A stretch of 5,717 nucleotides of DNA from Nitrospira sp. (GTDB lineage Bacteria > Nitrospirota > Nitrospiria > Nitrospirales > Nitrospiraceae), in assembly GCA_025361385.1 (NCBI GenBank), contig JANYAJ010000446.1, positions 1-5,717 on the forward strand, given 5' to 3'. Under the pieces are notes generated by a model. The model was not told the origin of the DNA, did no database searches, and was given only the letters and a program-made list of their open reading frames with translations. A program made the position numbers and the translations under genes. Of the stretch, positions 1 through 5,025 are shown in pieces; position 1 is the first letter of the stretch; each line of letters starts with the position of its first letter.

Positions 1-792
1 CAGTTTCGCTATGCGGAAAAAATCAGCCGGGCCGGCCTGGGCAAAGCCGGTGCTGCAGACGATCGCCTTCACGTCTGGATCGATCGGTGGAGCGCCGAGT
101 CTCCAGCGACAAGCCCCGCGACACAGACCCTGACAGCGGCGGACGGCGACCTGGCCCTCCAGCTCACGGTCGCACCGGACAAACCACTCGTCGTACATGG
201 CACCAACGGCATCAGCCATAAGGGTTCGGCCATGGGGCAAGCCTCGCATTACTATTCCTTCACGAGACTCGCCACGACCGGCAAGCTTACACTTGGGAAC
301 GAATCGTTCGAGGTGACCGGTACGAGCTGGATGGACCATGAGTTCGGTTCAGCGGAGCTTGGCAAGGATCTGGTTGGATGGGATTGGTTCAGCCTGCAGC
401 TCGACGACCAGAGGGAACTGATGCTCTATCGGCTCCGCCACGCCGACGGATCGGCCGATCCGGTCTCCAGCGGGACCCTCATCGACCGAGACGGTCACGG
501 ACACCATCTTTCGATCGGAGACTTCACGCTCGAGCCCACGAGTCATTGGACTAGTCCTGCGAGCAAGGCCCGCTATCCGCAACATTGGCGCCTAACCATC
601 CCCTCCCAACAACTTTCATTGGAACTCGTTCCGCTCATGGCCGAGCAGGAACTCTCCACGACCCGCAGCACGCAAGTGACCTATTGGGAAGGCGCCATCG
701 AGGCCCGCGGCACGACGCAAGGACGGCCCATTCAGGGGAAAGGATATATGGAGTTGACGGGGTATGCGGAACGATTCTCAAAAAAGCTTTAG
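1..792 (+). CDS. AttH/CrtC-family lipocalin-like protein, 5' end missing
   Basis: The frame is open from base 1 to the TAG at 790-792, giving 263 visible residues; the true start lies left of the window. The AttH / hydroxyneurosporene-synthase (CrtC-like) family shows in SHYYSFTRL (visible residues about 82-90), then TSWMDHEFGS (108-117), then GWDWFSLQLDD, and a C-terminal YWEGAIEARG and GKGYMELTGY. In true CrtC, acidic and aromatic residues of this region take part in carotenoid 1,2-hydration. Most family members outside phototrophs have no proven reaction and often sit beside LolCDE/MacB-type ABC transporter genes, so a lipid-handling or envelope role is as likely as a hydratase. The family assignment is firm; the reaction is not. 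The ATG at codon 78 is internal, because family-like sequence precedes it. The stop codon touches the repeat element that follows. Confidence 0.82.
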   Translation, partial: QFRYAEKISRAGLGKAGAADDRLHVWIDRWSAESPATSPATQTLTAADGDLALQLTVAPDKPLVVHGTNGISHKGSAMGQASHYYSFTRLATTGKLTLGNESFEVTGTSWMDHEFGSAELGKDLVGWDWFSLQLDDQRELMLYRLRHADGSADPVSSGTLIDRDGHGHHLSIGDFTLEPTSHWTSPASKARYPQHWRLTIPSQQLSLELVPLMAEQELSTTRSTQVTYWEGAIEARGTTQGRPIQGKGYMELTGYAERFSKKL

Positions 793-949
793 CAAGATGC
801 TGAAAAATCCGCCAGCAGGGAAACGCTGAACGATGAGTGATGAACTCTGAGCGAAAAGTGATGTTCACTTCAGCGTTCATCGTTCAGAGCTCATCGTTCA
901 ATGACTCGCTCGCTGCGGCCTTGCTGGACGAAATTTTTGAGCATCCTGC
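792..949 (+). repeat. Repeat element copy 1: terminal inverted repeats around a heptad palindrome
   Basis: The left end (792-817) reads GCAAGATGCTGAAAAA followed by CCGCCAGCA. The reverse complement of the right end (922-949) reads GCAGGATGCTCAAAAA followed by CCAGCA. These are imperfect terminal inverted repeats, each holding an A5/T5 tract. The interior is a palindrome of 7-base units: four TGA-initial units at 827-854 and four TCA-initial units at 870-897, around a tight hairpin (AAGTGA 856-861, loop TGT, TCACTT 865-870). The outer 11 bases 827-837 pair perfectly with 890-900. The right 43 bases (909-951) match 3234-3276 at all but one position. The element follows the lipocalin-like gene directly. 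It could act as a terminator; that role is inferred. Confidence 0.85.
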
Positions 950-970
950 AGGAAATTCACCTATCGTCAC

Positions 971-998
971 CCTGTATGCTATTGAGTTTCCTGTATGC
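971..998 (+). repeat. 9-base direct repeat upstream of the propeller gene
   Basis: CCTGTATGC occurs at 971-979 and again at 990-998, so the copies start 19 bases apart. They lie in the 94-base space between repeat element 1 and the ATG at 1044, where a promoter for the propeller gene would be expected. I could not fit a convincing -35/-10 pair here. The pair could be a regulator site or chance. Confidence 0.3.
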
Positions 999-1043
999 CA
1001 CAATAGTCGCCTTGCAACCTGTTAAGTCTCACGCCACAACACC

Positions 1044-2081
1044 ATGCTGATTCGAGCCACTTCTCAACTCGTTCAACTTGCCACGCTACTACTGGTGCTC
1101 TTCTCTGTCGGCTGCCAGAAAGACAGCGAAGCAATTGTCTCCATCGCACTCCATCCGACCAACGCGAACATCCTCTATGTCGCGACGAACGATGCGGTCT
1201 ACAAGTCGCGGGACGGGGGCCAGTTGTGGGAACGATTCCCGAGCTTTAGCGCCAGGCGTGTGACCACACTTGCCATCGACCCGCAGTTCCCGGCTACCAT
1301 TTATGCCGGCACGATGGCCGACGCAGTCTACAAGAGCCCCGATGGCGGACAACATTGGCTCCCCCATAACGTCGGGCTCAAAGAGCACGTCTCCTTCATC
1401 AATGAATTCGTCTTTCACCCGACCGACCACGATCAGATCTACGCGGCCACGACCGTCGGCGCCTTTTACACGAAAGACGGCGGACGAGAATGGGAAGAGC
1501 GCATGGCCGGGATGAAGGAGGTCCACATCGTGGTCTCCATCGCTATTCATCCCCGCGATCCGCGAATCCTCTTTGCCGGAACGACGGGAGGGGTCTACCG
1601 GTCCGACAACGCGGCGATGGGATGGAAGAAGATCAACAACGGGCTGATTCCCGAGCAGGAACTGATGGGGGGAATGGCGCTGGGGGTGAATGCCCTGGTC
1701 TTCGACGTCGTCAACCCAGACATCATCTATGCTGGAACGACGAAGGGCCTTTTCCGCTCCGCCACGCGCGGAGACCAATGGGAGCGGATCGGGCAAACGC
1801 TCCCCGATCTATTCGTCAGCAGTATTTTGATCGACCCGGCTGAGCCGAAGACCCTCTATATCGGAGGGCCGAGCGGGGTCTGGAAGAGCCCCGACAGCGG
1901 ACAAACTTGGAGCGCGATCAACAGCGGACTGACCTCGCTCAACATTCGCACGCTCGCCATGAGCCCGCGCGACTCACGTATCCTGTTTGTCGGCACAAAC
2001 GGCAGCGGCCTCTACCGCTCGACCGACGCCGGCGCGAACTGGACGCCCCTGCCTCTTACGGCCGCAGCGAGTAAACGCTGA
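1044..2081 (+). CDS. Putative lipoprotein with a seven-repeat Asp-box (BNR/sortilin-like) beta-propeller
   Basis: The protein has 345 residues. A hydrophobic N-terminal segment (about 8-22) ends in FSVGC, which suggests a lipoprotein with Cys24 as the lipidated residue. The lipobox is imperfect, since Ser is at -3. Seven repeats of about 40 residues follow, starting near 30, 72, 117, 162, 214, 257 and 301. Each has a pattern like hxhhxPxxPxxhYhGTxxGhYxSxDGGxxW. Asp-box loops are clear at 55-62 (SRDGGQLW), 98-105, 143-150, 282-289 and 326-333, and degenerate at 187-194 and 239-246. Seven repeats suggest one closed seven-bladed propeller on the periplasmic or outer face, probably for protein or glycan binding. 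The glycosidase/sialidase catalytic set is not evident. No Shine-Dalgarno motif is visible before the ATG. The last residues (about TAAASKR) and the stop are encoded by repeat element 2. Confidence 0.85.
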   Translation: MLIRATSQLVQLATLLLVLFSVGCQKDSEAIVSIALHPTNANILYVATNDAVYKSRDGGQLWERFPSFSARRVTTLAIDPQFPATIYAGTMADAVYKSPDGGQHWLPHNVGLKEHVSFINEFVFHPTDHDQIYAATTVGAFYTKDGGREWEERMAGMKEVHIVVSIAIHPRDPRILFAGTTGGVYRSDNAAMGWKKINNGLIPEQELMGGMALGVNALVFDVVNPDIIYAGTTKGLFRSATRGDQWERIGQTLPDLFVSSILIDPAEPKTLYIGGPSGVWKSPDSGQTWSAINSGLTSLNIRTLAMSPRDSRILFVGTNGSGLYRSTDAGANWTPLPLTAAASKR

Positions 2082-2181
2082 ACTTTGACCGATGAACGCG
2101 GAGGGCTGAAGCAACAATTGCTTCCTTCTTCATCGTTCATCACTCACCGTTCAGCGTTTCCCGATGGGCGGACTTTTCAGC
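2060..2181 (-). repeat. Repeat element copy 2 (inverted, right end cut short)
   Basis: Read on the minus strand, this is the same family as copy 1. It begins GCTGAAAAGTCCGCC (2181 back to 2167) and continues with 28 bases (2162 back to 2135) that match 818-845 at 27 of 28 positions. An 11-base perfect inverted repeat, AAACGCTGAAC (2073-2083) with GTTCAGCGTTT (2149-2159), encloses 7-base units. A central hairpin, GAAGCAA (2108-2114) with TTGCTTC (2118-2124), has a 3-base loop. The other end stops at ACTCGCTGCGGCC (complement of 2060-2072) and lacks the TTGCTGGACGAAC...GCATCCTGC terminus of copies 1 and 3. It lies between two convergent genes and overlaps the 3' coding end of both. Confidence 0.82.
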
Positions 2182-2663
2182 TAATAGCCGGTCTTGGGCG
2201 ACGACTCACTGTGCCGATACCGGCTGCTGTAGGACAACATCTGGTCCGACAGGGCCTTCCACTCTTCCGCCGTCATGAGATCCTTCATCTTGAAACGGAA
2301 TGAGAGAATCTTCGCGGCCGACTGCATGCGCTGATTATTCGAATCATCCAGGACCTTGGTGAACTCCTCAGGAGTCGCCGCATAGTTCGCATTCAACTCA
2401 TACAGCTTGCGATGCCCCGCACGAGCGACCTCACGGCTCGCCTTCAATTCCGCGACGATGTCATTCACCACCGATTTGACCTGCGCAGCCTTCCCTTGAT
2501 CCTTGACCGTGCGATCGATCAACGACGCCATGTCCTGCTGGCCCTTCTGCCAATAGGCATCCCCCGTCCCCTCACTCATCATCCCATGATGATGGTGGGA
2601 CGAACAGCCAGCTAAGGCGACCAGGGCCACGAGCCCGAGGACATACTGCTGAATGCGTTTCAT
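2181..2663 (-). CDS. Small His-rich lipoprotein, possibly Spy/CpxP-like
   Basis: The protein has 160 residues. A positive N-terminus (MKR) and hydrophobic stretch 7-18 lead to a good lipobox, LAGC, with Cys20 as the lipidated residue, so it should be anchored to a membrane facing the periplasm. Just after it come HHHH (23-26) and MM (28-29), a possible metal-binding patch. Residues 36-148 look almost wholly helical. LMTAEEWKAL (129-138) resembles the LTxxQ motif of Spy/CpxP/ZraP periplasmic chaperones and metal sensors. The fit is loose and only one such motif is seen, so that family is a suggestion. The start is supported by a strong AGGAGG five bases upstream. The gene converges on the propeller gene, and its TAG stop shares a base with repeat element 2. 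Confidence 0.8.
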   Translation of the reverse strand: MKRIQQYVLGLVALVALAGCSSHHHHGMMSEGTGDAYWQKGQQDMASLIDRTVKDQGKAAQVKSVVNDIVAELKASREVARAGHRKLYELNANYAATPEEFTKVLDDSNNQRMQSAAKILSFRFKMKDLMTAEEWKALSDQMLSYSSRYRHSESSPKTGY

Positions 2664-2668
2664 GGGAT

Positions 2669-2674
2669 CCTCCT
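2669..2674 (-). promoter_or_regulatory. Strong ribosome binding site for the His-rich lipoprotein
   Basis: On the minus strand AGGAGG is followed by ATCCC and then the ATG (complement of 2661-2663). This consensus site fixes the start and predicts efficient translation. The neighbouring plus-strand gene has nothing comparable. Confidence 0.8.
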
Positions 2675-2697
2675 GATAAATAAAGATGGATGAGCTG

Positions 2698-2727
2698 TTG
2701 TCACGGCTGCGGTCCTTCCCGTATCAT
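2698..2727 (+). promoter_or_regulatory. Putative sigma70 promoter of the 117-residue protein gene
   Basis: TTGTCA (2698-2703; 5 of 6 to TTGACA) and TATCAT (2722-2727; 5 of 6 to TATAAT) are 18 bases apart. Transcription would begin near 2734, only about 7 bases before the ATG at 2741, which implies an almost leaderless message. This fits the lack of a Shine-Dalgarno motif before 2741. It argues against the upstream ATG at 2690, which would lie outside such a transcript. Confidence 0.42.
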
Positions 2728-2740
2728 CCCCGTCACTACG

Positions 2741-3094
2741 ATGACTGACCCTATCGCAACCCCAGCCGATTATACCCTGACGCTCCGTGAGGAGTTTCGT
2801 CATCACCTCGAAACGTTCTATGCTCAGCTCAAACTGGCACCGCCCTATGAGAGCGTGGAGAAGGCCATTCGCTCCCTGACGACCTTGGTCCATGCATTGC
2901 CCCAGGCGGAACGCGCACGCCTGATTACCGACGCGACCGCGCGGTGGCAGTACTTTCGCCAGGCCTTCGAAGCCTCCGGGCTCAGCAAAAAGCACCGAGG
3001 CATCATCGGCGGTCTCGCCCGCAACCGCTCTAGCTTAAACCTTCCTGCCGAGTATGATCAGTTTCTGAGCCTCTACTCTCAAGCAGGAAGCTGA
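2741..3094 (+). CDS. Small soluble protein of unknown function
   Basis: From the ATG at 2741 the product has 117 residues. I do not recognise the family. It has no signal peptide or membrane segment and looks mostly helical, with a likely long helix from about residue 13 to 30 and another in the RLITDATARWQYFRQAFEASG stretch. A basic region, KKHRGIIGGLARNR, lies near residues 83-96. An in-frame ATG at 2690 would add MSCCHGCGPSRIIPVTT. I prefer 2741 because the added part is unlike the rest, leaves only 26 bases to the divergent gene, and would overlap the best promoter match. The gene is divergent from the His-rich lipoprotein. Its last residues (AGS) and TGA are formed by the left end of repeat element 3. 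Confidence 0.7.
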   Translation: MTDPIATPADYTLTLREEFRHHLETFYAQLKLAPPYESVEKAIRSLTTLVHALPQAERARLITDATARWQYFRQAFEASGLSKKHRGIIGGLARNRSSLNLPAEYDQFLSLYSQAGS

Positions 3095-3274
3095 AAAAGT
3101 CCGCCAGCGTCGTTCTCGCTTCGTTCAGACCCTCAACGGGGACCCGGCCGCCTCACCACTCGGCGGCGCGCACAAACGTGGTGCTCCTTATTCGTCGCAC
3201 CGTGCGCCCCAAAGAATACGCCTCGGCCCTTCACTCGCTGCGGCCTTGCTGGACGAACTTTTTGAGCATCCTGC
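3083..3274 (+). repeat. Repeat element copy 3: same termini, different interior
   Basis: The left end starts GCAGGAAGCTGAAAAAG and runs through TCCGCCAGC (to 3109). The right end (3234-3274) matches the right end of copy 1 with a single difference and finishes TTTTTGAGCATCCTGC. The interior (about 3110-3232) has no heptads. It holds other dyads: GCCGCC (3147-3152) with GGCGGC (3162-3167), then a nested hairpin of GCGCAC (3168-3173) with GTGCGC (3202-3207) and GGTGC (3180-3184) with GCACC (3197-3201). The element lies between convergent genes and supplies the stop codon of the upstream one. After it, 3275-3352 holds nothing I can identify. Confidence 0.82.
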
Positions 3275-3352
3275 AGATGAGCACCCTCCGGCCACACCGT
3301 GGAACTATCGGAACTTTTGCACATCAAAGAAGTTTTTCTACAGCCTGCCAAT

Positions 3353-3973
3353 TCAAGAAGGCAGCCTAGTACCTTCGAGCGCTTCCCGGAGTTCGTCATA
3401 CACCGTCGTCAATCGAGCATTCTCCAGCCGATAGGCGAAAATAGTGGTCAGTGCTCCGGATAGGAGAAACACCAGTCCCAGCCCGACAACCCCAAGTGCC
3501 AGCACCACCCCGCCAAGTGCGGCGAGTTCGCCTTCAAGGAACAAACCGATCAAGGCCCCTACCGTCCCCACCAGCACCAGGACAAACCACGTGCCGGTCA
3601 GCAGCGCAGAGGACCAGGGCGTGAGTTTGCGGCATACCACCGACAGGGCATCACCGTCCGGAGAGAGCGAGATCAACCCTTTTAACGGCCACAATGTTCG
3701 AAAGCCTATGGCAAAGAGCCGATACTTCTGACGAATCACGATCTGGCGCAGGTCCGGAAACCACCGCGCAGTGCCATGCGGCAAGATCAACAGCCCTTCG
3801 GCATCGAACCGGTCGGCCAGTTGCGCCATCGTGATGTGCGTGAATCGATCCTGTGTACGGGCCACCCCGCAGCCATAGCGACTGGCATCCGGCGTGAGAC
3901 GCACGAAGTAGAGCCAGTCTCCGAGAATCAGGCCGAGGCAGAGCGCCCCGGCGAAGAAACCTGCGAGGATCAT
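3353..3973 (-). CDS. Inner-membrane protein of unknown function, three predicted segments
   Basis: The protein has 206 residues and I recognise no family. A hydrophobic segment at 2-23 could be a signal anchor. A polar domain of about 95 residues (25-118) follows, including RYGCGVARTQDRFTHITMAQL and an ARWFPDLRQIVIRQKYRLF stretch that reads as beta-strands. Two strongly hydrophobic segments come next (about 121-146 and 150-178), rich in Gly, Leu and Val and separated by the short acidic turn LEGEL. A charged helical tail (181-206) ends the protein. The ATG has only a weak upstream AGGT. The gene diverges from the methyltransferase across 234 bases and converges on the 117-residue protein gene across repeat element 3. 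Its coding status is supported by coherent hydrophobic patterning; its function is unknown. Confidence 0.7.
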   Translation of the reverse strand: MILAGFFAGALCLGLILGDWLYFVRLTPDASRYGCGVARTQDRFTHITMAQLADRFDAEGLLILPHGTARWFPDLRQIVIRQKYRLFAIGFRTLWPLKGLISLSPDGDALSVVCRKLTPWSSALLTGTWFVLVLVGTVGALIGLFLEGELAALGGVVLALGVVGLGLVFLLSGALTTIFAYRLENARLTTVYDELREALEGTRLPS

Positions 3974-4032
3974 GCTCGTACCTATCCCATAGGGGCCACG
4001 GATGAATCAAGTAATGGAACCGGGAAACCCTG

Positions 4033-4061
4033 TTGACTCACCGCAGCGAGTTGGCTAGAGT
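4033..4061 (+). promoter_or_regulatory. Putative sigma70 promoter of the methyltransferase gene
   Basis: TTGACT (4033-4038; 5 of 6) and TAGAGT (4056-4061; 4 of 6) are separated by the ideal 17 bases. Transcription would start near 4068, leaving a leader of about 140 bases. The spacer contains CCGCAGCGAGT (4041-4051), which also occurs in repeat element 2 and, reversed, at the right ends of copies 1 and 3. Confidence 0.5.
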
Positions 4062-4067
4062 AGCTAC

Positions 4068-4207
4068 GTTTGTTATTCAGGCGGGGCTCCTCGCTCCTAT
4101 CAGATGCTCTGCCGCACACATTTTCCCCCACTGGAGCTGCGACCATCCGGGTAATCCCTGCTTCGCCGGGGAACGCTAATCGCACAAGCTGTGGAGTCGG
4201 AGGTGAC
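4068..4207 (+). promoter_or_regulatory. Long foldable leader before the methyltransferase, type unknown
   Basis: The transcript from the proposed promoter would carry about 140 untranslated bases. Its 3' half can fold: TGCGA (4138-4142) pairs with TCGCA (4180-4184), extended by AGC with GCT, and inside it CCCTG pairs with CGGGG around a CTTCGC loop (about 4156-4171). The Shine-Dalgarno site lies just downstream. The frame upstream of the ATG is open back to a TTG at 4070, but that translation looks like non-coding sequence. I cannot match it to a riboswitch class I know, so regulation by this leader is a guess. Confidence 0.3.
4199..4203 (+). promoter_or_regulatory. Ribosome binding site that fixes the methyltransferase start
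   Basis: GGAGG, followed by TGAC and the ATG at 4208, is a strong site. It selects this ATG over the in-frame TTG at 4070, which has no comparable signal and would add 46 residues unlike the family. Confidence 0.75.
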
Positions 4208-4930
4208 ATGGATTTAGCGAAAGTTGAGCGCGTCTATACGTCCTACGCCGGAATCTACGATCGGATTTTCGGCAAAGTGTTCCACGAAGGGCGTGAGTCC
4301 GCGATCCGAAACTTAGACGTACAGCCCGATGAAAAAATTCTTGAAGTCGGAGTCGGCACCGGGTTGGCCCTGCCGATGTATCCTCGCCATTGTCAGATCG
4401 TCGGAATCGATTTCTCCGAAGGCATGCTGGAGAGAGCGAAGCAGCGCGCGGCAGAGCACCAGATGGACCATGTGCTGCTCCATCGGATGGATGCCGGTGC
4501 AATGGACTTCAAAGACGACAGTTTCGACACGGTCGTCGCGGCCTATGTCGTCACCGCGGTCCCCGACTACCGCAAGGTGGTCAACGAAATGATCCGCGTC
4601 TGCCGACCTGGCGGACGAATCATCATGCTCAATCACTTCAGCAACGACAATAAAATCATCGCCGCCATGGAGAGAGTGATTTCTCCCCTCACGAAACACC
4701 TCGGGTGGAGGACGGACCTGTCGCTTCAGACGGTGCTGGATGGCACGTCGTTGCACGTGGCCCGAAAGCAGAATGTGAATCCCTTGCGGTTCTGGGTCTT
4801 AGTGGAATGTGTGAACGAGAAGAACGTGAACGGGAAGACGCATCTCAACGGTGCAAAAAACGGAAGCAGCGCCCCGGCCTATGCCCCGCTCAACGGCAGT
4901 CATCATGCCAGTGGAGAAGCGCTGGCCTAG
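4208..4930 (+). CDS. pmtA: PmtA-like SAM-dependent methyltransferase (probable phosphatidylethanolamine N-methyltransferase)
   Basis: The protein has 240 residues and a class I methyltransferase core. Motif I is LEVGVGTG (45-52), the post-I acidic loop is GIDFS (66-70), motif II is DSFDTVVAAYVVTAVPD (104-120), and RPGGRI (133-138) and LNHF (141-144) follow. The N-terminus VYTSYAGIYDRIFGKVF and the GTGLALP and LNHF stretches resemble Rhodobacter-type PmtA, which methylates the phosphatidylethanolamine head group using SAM at the inner face of the cytoplasmic membrane. Other UbiE/COQ5-like substrates (quinones, small molecules) cannot be excluded, so the symbol is tentative. Residues from about 203 form an Asn/Gly/Ser/Ala-rich tail that looks disordered and is not part of the core. 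No phosphatidylserine synthase or decarboxylase gene is in the window. Confidence 0.82.
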   Translation: MDLAKVERVYTSYAGIYDRIFGKVFHEGRESAIRNLDVQPDEKILEVGVGTGLALPMYPRHCQIVGIDFSEGMLERAKQRAAEHQMDHVLLHRMDAGAMDFKDDSFDTVVAAYVVTAVPDYRKVVNEMIRVCRPGGRIIMLNHFSNDNKIIAAMERVISPLTKHLGWRTDLSLQTVLDGTSLHVARKQNVNPLRFWVLVECVNEKNVNGKTHLNGAKNGSSAPAYAPLNGSHHASGEALA

Positions 4931-4948
4931 CAACCAGGAAGCACAGAA

Positions 4949-5025
4949 CGGTGAGCGATGAACGATGAGCAAGGAACTACCTGCCTTCATCCTTCTGCGT
5001 TCATCATTCAGCATTCATCGCTGAG
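4949..5025 (+). repeat. Repeat copy 4: heptad inverted repeat without terminal repeats
   Basis: The left arm holds TGAGCGA, TGAACGA and TGAGCAA in exact 7-base phase (4952-4972). The right arm, read on the minus strand from 5021, holds AGCGA, TGAATGC, TGAATGA, TGAACGC and a decayed unit in the same phase. The middle (about 4973-4985) is not a clear hairpin. The GCTGAAAAAG and GCATCCTGC termini of copies 1 and 3 are absent. It lies between the convergent methyltransferase and the gene at 5004-5717, and overlaps the last codons of the latter. Confidence 0.7.

Noticed and set aside
827..900. CRISPR-like array
   Set aside because: Units are 7 bases, contiguous, without spacers, and arranged as an inverted rather than direct repeat; no cas genes are present.
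837..1025. Small plus-strand open frame after the lipocalin-like gene
   Set aside because: Most of it is repeat element 1 (heptads plus right terminus). The peptide is repeat-encoded and has no ribosome binding site.
1089..1796. Long minus-strand open frame (235 codons) opposite the propeller gene
   Set aside because: It is a GC-rich antisense shadow. The plus frame has seven clear propeller repeats and a signal sequence; the minus translation shows no coherent domain.
2675..2705. Minus-strand promoter for the His-rich lipoprotein (GTGACA with AT-rich TTTATTTAT)
   Set aside because: No spacing between 16 and 18 bases gives a -10 better than 3 of 6, and transcription would start within the ribosome binding site.
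2690..2740. Upstream ATG adding a CC..C-containing N-terminus to the 117-residue protein
   Set aside because: It overlaps the best promoter match and leaves 26 bases to the divergent gene. The Cys cluster is tempting as a metal site but is probably untranslated. A protein N-terminus or orthologs could overturn this.
3133..3434. Small open frames on both strands between the 117-residue protein and the membrane protein genes
   Set aside because: They lie largely in repeat element 3 and the 3' end of the minus-strand membrane protein gene. Shared peptides such as LLDE(I/L)FEHPA with the frame at 837-1025 come from the common repeat end, not from a protein family.
4070..4207. TTG-started N-terminal extension of the methyltransferase
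   Set aside because: The 46 added residues are unlike the family, there is no ribosome binding site at 4070, and GGAGG sits correctly before the ATG at 4208.
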